From the NCBI RefSeq assembly GCF_029674545.1, contig NZ_CP121354.1, forward strand, positions 4,535,001 through 4,599,000: DNA of 64,000 nucleotides. Direction: 5' to 3'. A program made the position numbers and the translations under genes. This DNA comes from Mesorhizobium sp. WSM4904. Its GTDB lineage: Bacteria > Pseudomonadota > Alphaproteobacteria > Rhizobiales > Rhizobiaceae. Positions within the stretch are counted from its first letter, which is position 1. The number at the start of each line of letters is the position of its first letter. Shown in pieces: positions 17,314 through 25,940 of the stretch. The notes under the pieces are model-generated. The model was not told where the DNA came from. It searched no databases and saw only the letters and a program-made list of their open reading frames with translations.

Positions 17314-18036
17314 ATGAGAGAGGCAGCCGCCGCCGAGCAATTCGAGGTCGTCGACTCGACCTTCATGAAGCGGGTCTTCTATGCCTTCGCGGCGCTGGCC
17401 CTGCTTTCGGTGGCGATCAGCGTCGGCGGCAAATGGCTTGGCCGGTCGATCGCCATGGCCGGCTATACCGACGACACGACGGTCCGACAGGTCGTCATCG
17501 GTAACAATCTGATCAGCGTGCCGGCCAACTTCATCCGCTTCGACCAGACCAGGCGCGACGGCATCGCCACGCGCCTCGATCTTTACCTGCGCTATCCCGA
17601 GATGGACGGCTACAGCAGCGCCGCGCGCGACGACTTCAACCACGCCACGACCAAGAAGATCATCTTCCTGTCGTTCGAGCCGCGTATGATGTCGCGCGAC
17701 ATGAGCGGCCGTTTCGCGCCGATCTACAGCGCCTTGATCGTCAGGCCCGGCACGCCGGGCCCGAGCGGCACGACGCTTTACGGCTTCACCGAGAAATCGG
17801 GCTATCTCAACGAGGTGCTGGCGGTCGCCGACCGGCCGGGCAAGGACCCGTTCGTCGCCCGCTGCCTGAGCGGGCCAAGTGCCGAGGAATCGCTGGCCCC
17901 CTGCGAGCGCGACATCCAGGTTGGGGACGATCTCAGCCTCACCTACCGTTTTCCGCGCGAGCTGCTCGGGAACTGGCAGGCGCTCGACGCCGCGATCGCC
18001 GCGAAGGTGGCAGGCATCCTGAGGACTGGACGCTGA
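17314..18036 (+). CDS. Conserved hypothetical protein with one N-terminal membrane span
   Basis: This protein of about 240 residues has a transmembrane helix at about residues 19-38 (VFYAFAALALLSVAISVGG), followed by a soluble domain that presumably faces the periplasm (YTDDTTVRQVVIGNN, LYLRYPEMDGYS, KIIFLSFEPR). I do not recognise the domain. Two cysteines near the end (ARCLS, LAPCERD) could form a disulfide. A GTG at 17293 is an alternative start. The P450 gene follows after about 100 bases. Confidence 0.7.
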   Translation: MREAAAAEQFEVVDSTFMKRVFYAFAALALLSVAISVGGKWLGRSIAMAGYTDDTTVRQVVIGNNLISVPANFIRFDQTRRDGIATRLDLYLRYPEMDGYSSAARDDFNHATTKKIIFLSFEPRMMSRDMSGRFAPIYSALIVRPGTPGPSGTTLYGFTEKSGYLNEVLAVADRPGKDPFVARCLSGPSAEESLAPCERDIQVGDDLSLTYRFPRELLGNWQALDAAIAAKVAGILRTGR

Positions 18037-18142
18037 AGCGCGCCGCTGCGGCCCTTCGTCCCCTCCTGGCTCAACGCATCGGCATGACGGACGCCAAGAT
18101 ACGGTCTGGCATCAGGCTGACGAGGCGCGCTATTGCTCATGC

Positions 18143-19381
18143 ATGACGCCAGCCTATCTCGCTTTCGATCCCGCCAGCCGTCGCCTGCGGCTCGACCCGC
18201 ACGAGCCGGCCTTCGTGCAGAACCCGTATGAGGCCTATGCCTTGCTGCATGGCGCCTCGAACGCCTTCTTCTGGGAGGATTACGGCTTCTGGTGCTTTGG
18301 CGGCTTCGACGACGTCAACCGCCTGCTGCGCGACCGCCGTTTCGGCCGGCAGAACCCGGCCGGCATTCCCGACAGCCGCGGCATCGGCGACGACCGTTCG
18401 CACCTCACCGCCTTCGACGCGATCGAGGCGAATTCCATGCTGGAGCTCGAGCCGCCGGTGCACACGAGGCTGCGGACGCTGGTCAACCGCGCCTTCGTCT
18501 CGCGTCAGGTCGAGCGGCTGAGGCCGCGCATCGAGGCTCTGGCCAATGAGCTGATCGACCGCTTCGAGCCGGGCGGCGCCGATCTCCTGCCCGCCTACGC
18601 CTCGCCTTTGCCGATCACCATCATCGCCGAGATGCTGGGCGTCCCGGTCGAGATGGGACCGCAATTGCTCGACTGGTCGCACCGGATGGTCGCCATGTAC
18701 ATGCATGGCCGCACGCACGTGGTTGAAGAGACCGCGAACCGCGCCGCGCGCGACTTTTCCGACTTCCTGCGCGGCTATATTGCGGAGCGGCGCAATAAAC
18801 CTGGCGACGATCTGCTTTCGCTGCTGATCGAGGCCCAGGACAACGGCCAGAAGCTTTCCGAAGACGAATTGGTTTCCTCGGCGATCCTTCTCCTCAATGC
18901 CGGACACGAAGCGACCGTGCACCAGACCGGCAATGCCGTGCGTTCGATCCTCGCGCAAGGCGGCGATCCGCGCCGTTTTTTCGCTACGCCTGAAGCAAAC
19001 GCGGCAGCGGTCGAAGAATGCCTGCGCTTCGATGCGCCGCTGCACATGTTCCTGCGCTATGCCTATGAGGAGATCGAAGCGGCGCCGGGCATTCTGGTCA
19101 AGCCCGGCGAGATGGTCGCGCTGCTGCTCGGCATGGCCAATCACGACCCGCTGGCGTTTGCCGGACCTGACGCTTTCAACCCGGCGCGCACGGACCAGAA
19201 GAACGTGTCCTTCGGCGCCGGCATCCATTTCTGCATCGGCGCGCCACTGGCGCGGCTTGAGCTGCAAGTGTCGTTGAAAACGCTGTTCGACCGGCTGCCA
19301 AGATTGCACCTGACCGAGGAGCCGCGCTTTCGCGACACTTATCACTTCCACGGGCTTGAGAGGCTTGCGGTCTATTACTGA
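18143..19381 (+). CDS. Cytochrome P450
   Basis: This is a soluble bacterial heme-thiolate monooxygenase, 412 residues. The heme-binding loop FGAGIHFCIGAPLARLEL holds the proximal Cys, the I-helix motif is LLNAGHEATVHQ, and the K-helix has the ExxR element in EECLRFDAP. The class is that of CYP105/CYP107-like bacterial enzymes, which take electrons from a ferredoxin; no ferredoxin or reductase gene is adjacent. The substrate is unknown. Its last codons overlap a minus-strand small ORF at 19375. Confidence 0.93.
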   Translation: MTPAYLAFDPASRRLRLDPHEPAFVQNPYEAYALLHGASNAFFWEDYGFWCFGGFDDVNRLLRDRRFGRQNPAGIPDSRGIGDDRSHLTAFDAIEANSMLELEPPVHTRLRTLVNRAFVSRQVERLRPRIEALANELIDRFEPGGADLLPAYASPLPITIIAEMLGVPVEMGPQLLDWSHRMVAMYMHGRTHVVEETANRAARDFSDFLRGYIAERRNKPGDDLLSLLIEAQDNGQKLSEDELVSSAILLLNAGHEATVHQTGNAVRSILAQGGDPRRFFATPEANAAAVEECLRFDAPLHMFLRYAYEEIEAAPGILVKPGEMVALLLGMANHDPLAFAGPDAFNPARTDQKNVSFGAGIHFCIGAPLARLELQVSLKTLFDRLPRLHLTEEPRFRDTYHFHGLERLAVYY

Positions 19382-19566
19382 TGACGAAAGACAATCGACC
19401 TGATGTGATCAGAGAGGTTTCTTCGCAACTGATCAGACGTCAGCAAAAGCTCGGGATGGGCGCGGGCGTGCTCGAGGATTGGCACAACCTCCTCTCGCAG
19501 CCAACGCAAGCGTTGCACCGCATCGCCTTCTGGGGGCTGTTCGCTCAAACCGACCCTGTCGTTCAT
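19375..19566 (-). CDS. Small antitoxin-like ORF without a toxin partner
   Basis: This is a 63-residue frame reading RLRWLREEVVPILEHARAHP and LTSDQLRRNLSDHI. That layout (helical Arg/Glu segment, then a statement of small spacing and a DQLRRNL helix) is reminiscent of addiction-module antitoxins of rhizobia, though I cannot place it in a family. No toxin gene lies on either side. It ends inside the P450 gene and is 10 bases upstream of the cupin stop. It may be a relic or a chance frame. Confidence 0.35.
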   Translation of the reverse strand: MNDRVGLSEQPPEGDAVQRLRWLREEVVPILEHARAHPELLLTSDQLRRNLSDHIRSIVFRHQ

Positions 19567-19576
19567 TTTCAGGCAC

Positions 19577-19921
19577 CTAGAGCCGGATCACATATTCCTT
19601 CCGCGTCGTCTCCAGCACCTCCCAGGTGCCCTTGAAGCCGGGCCGCAGCACGAAGCTGTCGCCGGCCCTGACCGTGCGCGTCTCGCCGCCGTCCTCGGCA
19701 ATCACCGAGACGCCCGCCAGAATGTGGCAGAACTCCCATTCGTCATAGACGATCCGCCACTTGCCGGGCGTCGCTTCCCAGATGCCTGCATAGAGGCCGC
19801 CTTCTTGCTCCTCGACATTCCAGGTTCGGAATTTCGGCTCGCCCGAAATCACGCGGTCCGGGGCCGGCACGCCGGCCTCCGGTTCGACGCTTTCGATATT
19901 GACCGCAAGGAAGGCCGACAT
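19577..19921 (-). CDS. Cupin domain-containing protein
   Basis: This is a 114-residue single-domain cupin of the Cupin_3 (DUF861) type, with KFRTWNVEEQEGGLYAGIWE, YDEWEFCHILAGVSVIAEDG and AGDSFVLRPGFKGTWEV. The usual metal-binding histidines of other cupins are mostly replaced here, as is common in this subfamily. It starts four bases after the metY stop, so it is co-transcribed with the sulfhydrylase gene; the biochemical link is unknown. Confidence 0.85.
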   Translation of the reverse strand: MSAFLAVNIESVEPEAGVPAPDRVISGEPKFRTWNVEEQEGGLYAGIWEATPGKWRIVYDEWEFCHILAGVSVIAEDGGETRTVRAGDSFVLRPGFKGTWEVLETTRKEYVIRL

Positions 19922-19925
19922 CGGA

Positions 19926-21206
19926 TCAGACCTTATCGAGCGCCTGTTCGAGATCGGCGACGATGTCGTTGACATCCTCGATGCCGATCGACAGCCGGAC
20001 GGTGTCTGGCCCGGCACCGGCCTTGATCTTCTGCTCGTCGGAAAGCTGGCGGTGCGTGGTCGAGGCCGGATGGATGACCAGCGACTTGGTGTCGCCGACA
20101 TTGGCGAGGTGCGAGAACAGCTCCAGCGCCTCGACGAACTTGACGCCAGCCTCATAGCCGCCCTTGAGGCCGAAGGTGAACACGGCGCCCGCGCCCTGCG
20201 GCGAATATTTCTTCTGCAGCGCGTTGTTCTTGTCGCCGGGCAGGCCGGGATAGTTCACCCACGCGACCTTCGGATGGTTCGACAGCCAGCCTGCGACGCT
20301 CGCCGCGTTGTCGCAGTGGCGCTGCATCCTGAGCGGCAGCGTTTCGAGGCCGGTCAGGATCAGGAAAGCGTTGAAGGGCGAGATGGCCGGGCCGATATCG
20401 CGCAGACCGAGCACGCGAGCTGCAATCGCGAAGGCGAAGTTGCCGAAGGTCTCATGCAGGACGAGACCGCCATACTCGGGGCGCGGCTCCGACAGCATCG
20501 GATACTTGCCCGATTTCGACCAGTCGAAGGTGCCGCCGTCGATGATGGCGCCGCCGATCGAATTGCCGTGGCCGCCGATGAACTTGGTCAGCGAATGCAC
20601 GACGATGTCGGCACCGTGCTCGATCGGCCGTACCAGATAGGGCGAGGCCAGCGTGTTGTCGACGATCAGCGGCAGGCCATGCTTGCGGGCGATATCGCCG
20701 ATCTTCTCGATGTCGACGAAGATGCCGCCCGGATTGGCGAGGCTTTCGATGAAGATCGCCTTGGTCTTGTCGTCGATCTGGCTTTCGAAGGTCGACGGAT
20801 CGTTGGTATCGGCCCAGCGCACCTGCCAGCCGAAGTTCTTGAAGGCATGGCCGAACTGGTTGATGGAGCCGCCATAAAGCTTTGTGGCAGATACGAAATT
20901 GTCACCCGGCTGCATCAGATTGTGGAAGACCAGCACCTGGGCGGCGTGGCCGGATGCGACGGCAAGGGCCGCTGTGCCGCCTTCGAGCGCCGCTATGCGT
21001 TCCTCGAGAACCGCCTGCGTCGGATTCATGATGCGCGTGTAGATGTTGCCGAAGGCCTTCAGCCCGAACAGCGATGCGGCATGATCGGCGTCGTCGAAGA
21101 CATAGGAAGTGGTCTGGTAGATCGGCGTGGCGCGCGCGCCGGTCGCCGGATCGGGCTTGGCGCCGGCATGAACGGCGAGCGTGTTGAAACCGGGCGTACG
21201 GGTCAC
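19926..21206 (-). CDS. metY: O-acetylhomoserine aminocarboxypropyltransferase (sulfhydrylase)
   Basis: This is a PLP enzyme that makes homocysteine from O-acetylhomoserine and sulfide. The 426-residue protein shows the N-terminal FNTLAVHAGAKPDPATGARA, YTRIMNPT, the serine/glycine segment SGHAAQ, the cofactor lysine in VHSLTKFIGGHG, and SIGIEDVNDI at the C-terminus. The start is GTG 21206, behind GGGAGG; longer frames have no support. Length is typical of the MetY rather than the shorter MetB/MetZ branch. A SAM-sensing leader was looked for and not seen. Confidence 0.93.
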   Translation of the reverse strand: MTRTPGFNTLAVHAGAKPDPATGARATPIYQTTSYVFDDADHAASLFGLKAFGNIYTRIMNPTQAVLEERIAALEGGTAALAVASGHAAQVLVFHNLMQPGDNFVSATKLYGGSINQFGHAFKNFGWQVRWADTNDPSTFESQIDDKTKAIFIESLANPGGIFVDIEKIGDIARKHGLPLIVDNTLASPYLVRPIEHGADIVVHSLTKFIGGHGNSIGGAIIDGGTFDWSKSGKYPMLSEPRPEYGGLVLHETFGNFAFAIAARVLGLRDIGPAISPFNAFLILTGLETLPLRMQRHCDNAASVAGWLSNHPKVAWVNYPGLPGDKNNALQKKYSPQGAGAVFTFGLKGGYEAGVKFVEALELFSHLANVGDTKSLVIHPASTTHRQLSDEQKIKAGAGPDTVRLSIGIEDVNDIVADLEQALDKV

Positions 21207-21366
21207 GGAAACCTCCCTCTGGTGATCCAGCGAAAATCGCTGGGCATTCTTGGCGAAGCCCGGCTGGGAATGCAAAGAAGAAAATACCTTTCGGCATGCG
21301 ATCTGCGACGAACGCCGGAGAAAATCCATCTCTTCCCGGAATAATTTTGCGCAAGCTGCGGGAGGC

Positions 21367-21888
21367 TTATTTCTGCCGCACACCGAAGCTCTGGAAGCCC
21401 CGGCGCATCAAGGGCTTCTTCGACGACAGCACGCCGGAATTGACACCGGTCCAGCCGATCTCGCCCGACAGCTTGCCGTATTCGATCTTCGGGCAGCGGT
21501 TCATCACCACCTTGATGCCGGCGGCCTCGGCGCGGGCAGCTGCCTCGTCATGGCGCACGCCGAGCTGCATCCAGACGACCTTGGGCAGCGGATCCATCTT
21601 CAGCACCTGGTCGACGATGCCCGGCACTGCCGGTGAGCCGCGAAAAATGTCGACCATGTCGACCGTATGCGGCAGGTCGGCCAGGCTGGCATAGACCGTC
21701 TGTCCCAGGATCTGCTTGCCGGCATGACCGGGATTGATCGGCAGCACCGAAAAGCCCTTGGCGAGCAGATATTTCAGCACGAAATAGCTGGGCCTCACGT
21801 CGTTGGGGGAGGCGCCGACCATGGCGATCGTCTTCACCGAGTTCAGGATACCGGCGATGTAGGTGTTGTCGTAGGCGTCGTGATTCAT
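21367..21888 (-). CDS. CoA-binding protein (YccU-like)
   Basis: This is a Rossmann-fold CoA-binding protein of 173 residues, with the N-terminal glycine-rich segment KTIAMVGASPNDVRPSYFV, then VLPINPGHAGKQILG, VVWMQLGVRHDEAAARAEAAG and the conserved MNRCPKIEYGKL. Proteins of this family bind CoA in vitro; the cellular role is unknown. The start codon overlaps the stop of the upstream AAA ATPase gene by four bases, so the two are translationally coupled. Confidence 0.9.
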   Translation of the reverse strand: MNHDAYDNTYIAGILNSVKTIAMVGASPNDVRPSYFVLKYLLAKGFSVLPINPGHAGKQILGQTVYASLADLPHTVDMVDIFRGSPAVPGIVDQVLKMDPLPKVVWMQLGVRHDEAAARAEAAGIKVVMNRCPKIEYGKLSGEIGWTGVNSGVLSSKKPLMRRGFQSFGVRQK

Positions 21889-22661
21889 GGCTCGTCCTCA
21901 TACAGCGCTTCGGCGAGAAAGGCAGCCGGATCGCTGCAGAAGTCGCGCATCATGCGAAAATGATCGGTGTCGTGAAAATCGGTCGCATCGAGGCCGAAGC
22001 GGCTGATGCGGAAAAGCCGCGCGTTCGGGCAGGCCATCAGCAGCGGCGAATGCGTCGCCATGATCACCTGCGCGATGCCGGAACGCTCCATCCGTTGGAG
22101 CAGCTTCAGCAACTCGATCTGGCGCGTCGGCGACAGCGCGCTTTCGGGCTCGTCGAGGATGTAGATGCCTTGGCGGCGGCAGCGCTCTTCGAAGAAGCGG
22201 ATGAAGCCCTCGCCATGCGACCAGGACAGGAAATCGGGCGGCGGCGCGCCAACATCCAGTGCTGCCCGATCGAGATAGCGCGCTACCGAATAAAACGACT
22301 CAGCGCGAAAGAACCATCCCGCGGTAACCTTCGGCAGCCAATGGCACCGTAACGCGGCAGCAAGTGAAATGCCGCTCTTGTCCACGGCACTGGAATGATC
22401 GACCGGCCGGTAGCCTTTGCCGCCGCCGGCCTCGTCATAGCCGGCCAGCGCGCCTATTGCTTCGAGTAGCGTCGACTTGCCGGTGCCGTTCTCGCCGACG
22501 ATGATGGTGATGGCCGACGTGAATTCGAACTCGAATTCGCGATCCCGGAAGATCGGCAGGTTCCAGGGATATTGCTCCCAATCCGCCACCCGCGACGGAT
22601 CGAGCAGGATGCGCTTGAGATAGGGCGCCTTCAGCCGCGTCAGTTGCTTGCGGGCAGCCAC
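21885..22661 (-). CDS. AAA family ATPase (SMC/OLD-like head domain)
   Basis: This is a 258-residue ABC-type ATPase with no coiled coil. Walker A is VGENGTGKSTLLEA, the signature-like region is SWSHGEGFIRFF, Walker B is GIYILDEPESALSP, and the H-loop is MATHSPLLM. It resembles the small stand-alone AAA_21/AAA_23 ATPases annotated next to varied effectors. Here the coupled neighbour is the CoA-binding protein gene, which overlaps it by four bases, so an anti-phage role has no support from the context. Confidence 0.88.
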   Translation of the reverse strand: MAARKQLTRLKAPYLKRILLDPSRVADWEQYPWNLPIFRDREFEFEFTSAITIIVGENGTGKSTLLEAIGALAGYDEAGGGKGYRPVDHSSAVDKSGISLAAALRCHWLPKVTAGWFFRAESFYSVARYLDRAALDVGAPPPDFLSWSHGEGFIRFFEERCRRQGIYILDEPESALSPTRQIELLKLLQRMERSGIAQVIMATHSPLLMACPNARLFRISRFGLDATDFHDTDHFRMMRDFCSDPAAFLAEALYEDEP

Positions 22662-22701
22662 GTCGGACCCTCAACGATAGAAAAGCGCGGCTGCATCCGG
22701 G

Positions 22702-23523
22702 CTATTCGTCGGTCCATTCCGGCTTGCGCTTGCCAATGAAGGCGCCGATGCCTTCCTCGGCGTCGCGGGCCAGCATGTTTTCCACCATAACGCGGCCAGT
22801 ATAGGCGTAAGCATCGGCCAGACCCATCTCGGCCTGGGCATAGAACGCTTCCTTGCCGGTCTTGACCACCAAAGACGATTTGGATGCAACGGTTTGCGCG
22901 TATTTGTTGACAACCTGATTCACATATTCGCGCGGCACGATGCGGTTGACCAGGCCGAATTCCTTGGCGGTCGCGGCGTCGATCGTCTCGCCGGTAAGCA
23001 GCATTTCCATGGCCTGCTTGCGCGAGACGTTGCGCGACAGCGCCACCATCGGCGTCGAGCAGAACAGGCCGATATTGACGCCCGGCGTGCAGAAGGTCGC
23101 CTCGTGCGAGGCAATCGCGAGGTCGCAACTCGCGACAAGCTGCAGGCCGGCGGCGGTGGCCAGGCCATCGACCTCGGCGATCACCGGCTTGGGGTGGCGC
23201 ACGATGGTCTGCATGAGCGTCGCGCAGGCGGCAAAGGTCTTTTCGAAGAAGGCGCGTCCGCGGTCGGCATCGGCGCGGTGCGCGGTCATTTCCTTGAGAT
23301 CGTGGCCGGCGCAGAACACCTTGCCGGACGCCGCCAGGATGATGACGCGCACGGATTTGTCTTCCTTCACGCGGTCGAATTCGGCCTGCAGCGCAGCCAT
23401 CGTCGCCAGCGAGAGCGCATTGGCCGGCGGGCTGGCGAGCGTGAGGCGCAGCACACCCTTGTCCTGGGTGGCAGAAACGGGGCCGTCGCCGACGGCCGGC
23501 TTGATGGCAACGACTTCAGCCAC
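22702..23523 (-). CDS. Enoyl-CoA hydratase/isomerase family protein
   Basis: This is a crotonase-fold protein of 273 residues. The oxyanion-hole segments are FCAGHDLKEM and GLATAAGLQLVASCDLAIA. The usual pair of catalytic Glu residues is not obvious: TPGVNIGLFCSTPMVALS has Asn/Gly where hydratases carry Glu, similar to the ECHDC3-like branch. It may therefore not be a classical hydratase. It is separated by about 40 bases from the upstream AAA gene on the same strand. Confidence 0.88.
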   Translation of the reverse strand: MAEVVAIKPAVGDGPVSATQDKGVLRLTLASPPANALSLATMAALQAEFDRVKEDKSVRVIILAASGKVFCAGHDLKEMTAHRADADRGRAFFEKTFAACATLMQTIVRHPKPVIAEVDGLATAAGLQLVASCDLAIASHEATFCTPGVNIGLFCSTPMVALSRNVSRKQAMEMLLTGETIDAATAKEFGLVNRIVPREYVNQVVNKYAQTVASKSSLVVKTGKEAFYAQAEMGLADAYAYTGRVMVENMLARDAEEGIGAFIGKRKPEWTDE

Positions 23524-23673
23524 TTTCTAAACCTCTCGGGTCAGCGCTCGCGGTTCATGGAGCAACAGAACTAGCACGCTGCCGGTTGAAGAACAGCCGC
23601 GAGACGTGTTTTCTCCGTCGCACCGTTTGGTCCAGCGTGCCTGGAACTTACCTACTCATATAGGACACCGCCG

Positions 23674-24129
23674 ATGCCAGCCCAAAGCAATCTGAAGCCG
23701 GTGCTCAACGCGGCGGAAGTCAACGCGCTGATGGCGAGTGTCTATCCGCAGCTGAACGACCAATTCTCCTTCTACGAAGCGATCGAGGTGTTCCCGGGCG
23801 GCTGCACGGTCCGGCTCAACGCCGACGAGCGGCATCTGCGCCCGGGCGGCACGGTCTCAGGCCCATCATTGTTCACGCTGGCCGATATCGGCGGTTATGT
23901 CTGCGTGCTCAGCCACGCCGGGCCGGACGCGCTGTCGGTGACCACCAACCTCAACATCAACTTCATGCGCAAGGCCGAGGCGGGGCCGATCGACGGCCAT
24001 TGCCGAATCCTGAAGCTCGGCAAAAGCCTGATGGTGTTCGATATCGACATCGTCGCCGGCCCGGACAGGCACACCGTGGCGCACGCCACCGGCACCTATT
24101 CGATCCCGCCGCCCAAGATATCAAGCTGA
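23674..24129 (+). CDS. PaaI family thioesterase
   Basis: This is a hotdog-fold acyl-CoA thioesterase, 151 residues. The active-site helix region is RPGGTVSGPSLFTLADIGGY, with the core strand LSVTTNLNINFMRKAEAGP. It is divergent from the enoyl-CoA hydratase gene, with about 150 bases between, which suggests a shared acyl-CoA context. Confidence 0.88.
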   Translation: MPAQSNLKPVLNAAEVNALMASVYPQLNDQFSFYEAIEVFPGGCTVRLNADERHLRPGGTVSGPSLFTLADIGGYVCVLSHAGPDALSVTTNLNINFMRKAEAGPIDGHCRILKLGKSLMVFDIDIVAGPDRHTVAHATGTYSIPPPKISS

Positions 24130-24175
24130 CAATTGAAATGCCTTCGATGTGTATATATATGCGCACAGGTGATGT

Positions 24176-24370
24176 TTGATCGAGCGTGACAGCCGTAAAA
24201 TCGTGAAGCGTCTCAAGGACGACGGTTTCGAGCTGGTGTCCGTTCGCGGCTCGCATCACAAATTTCGAAAGGGCGAGATCGTGTTGATCGTACCGCATCC
24301 GGAGAAGGATCTGCCAATAGGCACTGCTCGCGCAATCGCCAAGCAAGCAGGCTGGATCAAAACAAACTGA
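24176..24370 (+). CDS. hicA: Type II toxin-antitoxin system toxin, HicA family
   Basis: This is an mRNA interferase of 64 residues, double-stranded-RNA-binding-like. The family motif is RKIVKRLKDDGFELVSVRGS, followed by HHKFRKG with the catalytic His, and a C-terminal VPHPEKDLPIGTARAIAKQAGW. The start is TTG 24176, with AGG six bases upstream. A TATATAT run sits just before it, a possible -10 element. The antitoxin gene hicB follows after 35 bases. Confidence 0.9.
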   Translation: MIERDSRKIVKRLKDDGFELVSVRGSHHKFRKGEIVLIVPHPEKDLPIGTARAIAKQAGWIKTN

Positions 24371-24405
24371 TCCCATCCTGGGCAGCAGGTAAGTTGGAGG
24401 CTGTT

Positions 24406-24804
24406 GTGAAGAGCTATTTCGCTTTGGTCGACAAAGATGCGGGCAGCGCTTTCGGTATTCGCTTTCCAGACATTCCCGGCTGCTTTTCAGCCGCGGATGC
24501 TGCGGAAGAAATCATTCCGAATGCGGTCGAGGCGTTACAATTGTGGGCAGAGGACATGCCAGTCCCCGAACCTTCCAGCCACGAGGCGATCGTCTCGCTT
24601 TCGGAGGTCCGCACAGCCCTGGCCGAGGGAGCATACTTGGTGTCGGTGCCGTTGATCGACAATGACAGTGCTGTGGTCAGGGCCAACGTCACGTTTGAGC
24701 GTGGCGTCTTGCGGGCGATCGATGCTGCGGCGCGTGAACGCGGCATAACAAGATCCGCGTTCCTGGCCAGCGCAGCGCGCAAGGAAATCGAAGCCAAGCA
24801 CTAA
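24406..24804 (+). CDS. hicB: Type II toxin-antitoxin system antitoxin, HicB family
   Basis: This is a 132-residue antitoxin with the HicB partial RNase H-like fold: SYFALVDKDAGSAFGIRFPD, then IPGCFSAADAAEEIIPNAVEAL, and a C-terminal ribbon-helix-helix-like DNA-binding segment RAIDAAARERGITRSAFLASAARKEI. The start is GTG 24406 behind GGAGG; a TTG at 24394 would add four residues. As in other hicAB loci, the C-terminal domain probably autoregulates the operon. Confidence 0.9.
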   Translation: MKSYFALVDKDAGSAFGIRFPDIPGCFSAADAAEEIIPNAVEALQLWAEDMPVPEPSSHEAIVSLSEVRTALAEGAYLVSVPLIDNDSAVVRANVTFERGVLRAIDAAARERGITRSAFLASAARKEIEAKH

Positions 24805-24852
24805 ACTGCAACACCCACGCTCGCCGAAGCACTACTGAATTCCTGCCGTCAC

Positions 24853-25446
24853 CTATTTGTCCGCCGACGGTCCTAGAATCTGCAGGACCGTCTCGCGGAT
24901 GAGGTGGCGCAAGTTTGCTGGCTTGTCGAGGTGGCTGGCGACGAGCAGTCCGTCGCCGGCAACGGTGAGGATGTCGGCGGTGGTTTCCGGATCCGGTTTG
25001 CCGTCGTCTGCAAGCAAGCCGCGCAGGAGGTCATGCTTCCACCGCCTGTGCTCGCCGATCGCCTGCCTCACCGGATGGCCCGGGTCCGGAAATTCGGCGG
25101 CGGCATTGAGAAACGGGCAGCCGCGATAGCCTGGTTGAGCGGCTGCATCCGCAACAAGGTCGAAGATAGCCAGGATCATATCCCGCGCCGGTCGCTTGCC
25201 GATTCGGTCGGTCGCAGCCCTCCCTAACCGGCTTTGGTTCTGGACATAGGCTCGGACCAGCTCATCCTTGGCTGGAAAGTATTTGTAGAAAGTGGCCTTC
25301 GCCACGCCTGCTTCCGCGATGATCCGATCGACGCCGACCGCGTGCACGCCCTCCGCATAGAAGAGCCTCGTCGCCGTATCCAGAACGCGATTGCGCGCGG
25401 AACTTCCGCGACCAACGTCAGTAATGTCAGCAGTGTGATCCGCCAT
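24853..25446 (-). CDS. TetR/AcrR family transcriptional regulator
   Basis: This is a 197-residue regulator with an N-terminal helix-turn-helix (VLDTATRLFYAEGVHAVGVD, then RIIAEAGVAKATFYKYFPAK) and a ligand domain (QPGYRGCPFLNAAAEFPDP). The divergent SRPBCC gene starts 92 bases away, and the space between holds two near-identical palindromes (25485-25498 and 25501-25516). This is the classic layout of a self-regulated repressor with its target. The start is ATG 25446; the longer frame to 25536 would read through the operators. Confidence 0.9.
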   Translation of the reverse strand: MADHTADITDVGRGSSARNRVLDTATRLFYAEGVHAVGVDRIIAEAGVAKATFYKYFPAKDELVRAYVQNQSRLGRAATDRIGKRPARDMILAIFDLVADAAAQPGYRGCPFLNAAAEFPDPGHPVRQAIGEHRRWKHDLLRGLLADDGKPDPETTADILTVAGDGLLVASHLDKPANLRHLIRETVLQILGPSADK

Positions 25447-25484
25447 CCCGAATATCCTTTGACGCGTCTCGTTTTCCGGCCTAC

Positions 25485-25516
25485 AGACAGATTTGTCTAG
25501 TAGACAGATCTGTCTA
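25485..25516. promoter_or_regulatory. Two tandem palindromic operators for the TetR regulator
   Basis: AGACAGATTTGTCT (25485-25498, one mismatch) is followed two bases later by the perfect 16-bp palindrome TAGACAGATCTGTCTA (25501-25516). They lie between the divergent TetR and SRPBCC genes, the second ending 22 bases before the SRPBCC start, so binding could block both promoters. Confidence 0.8.
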
Positions 25517-25538
25517 CTTCCAACCAAAGGGTGCAAAG

Positions 25539-25940
25539 ATGGGATCAGTCATCAGGGAAATGATCGTCGATGCGTTGCCGGAAAAGGTCTGGCAGACCGT
25601 CGGCAACTTCGCCGAGGGACCGCGGCTGACAACGCCGGACATCTTCGTGGATTGCCGGCTGGTCGAGCCCGACTTGCGGCAGATGATCTTTGCCGACGGC
25701 AAGGTCGTGCACGAGAGGCTGATTGCCCGCGACGAACAGGCACGCCGGATCGTCTGGGCATGGGAAGGCGAAGAGGTGGCGCACGACAACACCTCCATGC
25801 AGGTCTTTGCCGAGAATGATGGACGCAGCCGACTGGTGTGGATCCATGACACGTCGCCGGATGAGCTCTGCGGCTGGCTCGCCGCAGCAATGGACCAGCT
25901 TGCGCCCGAGATCCGCCGCTCGCTCGAAGCTGCCGGCTGA
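25539..25940 (+). CDS. SRPBCC family protein
   Basis: This is a 133-residue protein of the START/Bet v1-like SRPBCC superfamily, with the opening VIREMIVDALPEKVWQTVGN, strand RLIARDEQARRIVWAWEG, and C-terminal helix ELCGWLAAAMDQLAPEIRRS. Members bind hydrophobic ligands or act as small aromatic cyclases or stress factors. Its expression is probably controlled by the divergent TetR regulator through the operators just upstream. Confidence 0.85.
   Translation: MGSVIREMIVDALPEKVWQTVGNFAEGPRLTTPDIFVDCRLVEPDLRQMIFADGKVVHERLIARDEQARRIVWAWEGEEVAHDNTSMQVFAENDGRSRLVWIHDTSPDELCGWLAAAMDQLAPEIRRSLEAAG

Noticed and set aside
18137..19351. 404-residue frame antisense to the P450 gene
   Set aside because: Shadow of a real P450 with heme-binding motif; no own start signal.
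21207..21366. SAM or SAH riboswitch before metY
   Set aside because: No conserved SAM-II or SAH core could be matched; only ordinary leader sequence seen.
21885..22661. Anti-phage defence gene (AAA ATPase)
   Set aside because: Neighbours are a CoA-binding protein and acyl-CoA genes, with no nuclease or other defence partner.
24176..24804. HicAB as part of a defence island
   Set aside because: It is a lone toxin-antitoxin pair among metabolic genes.
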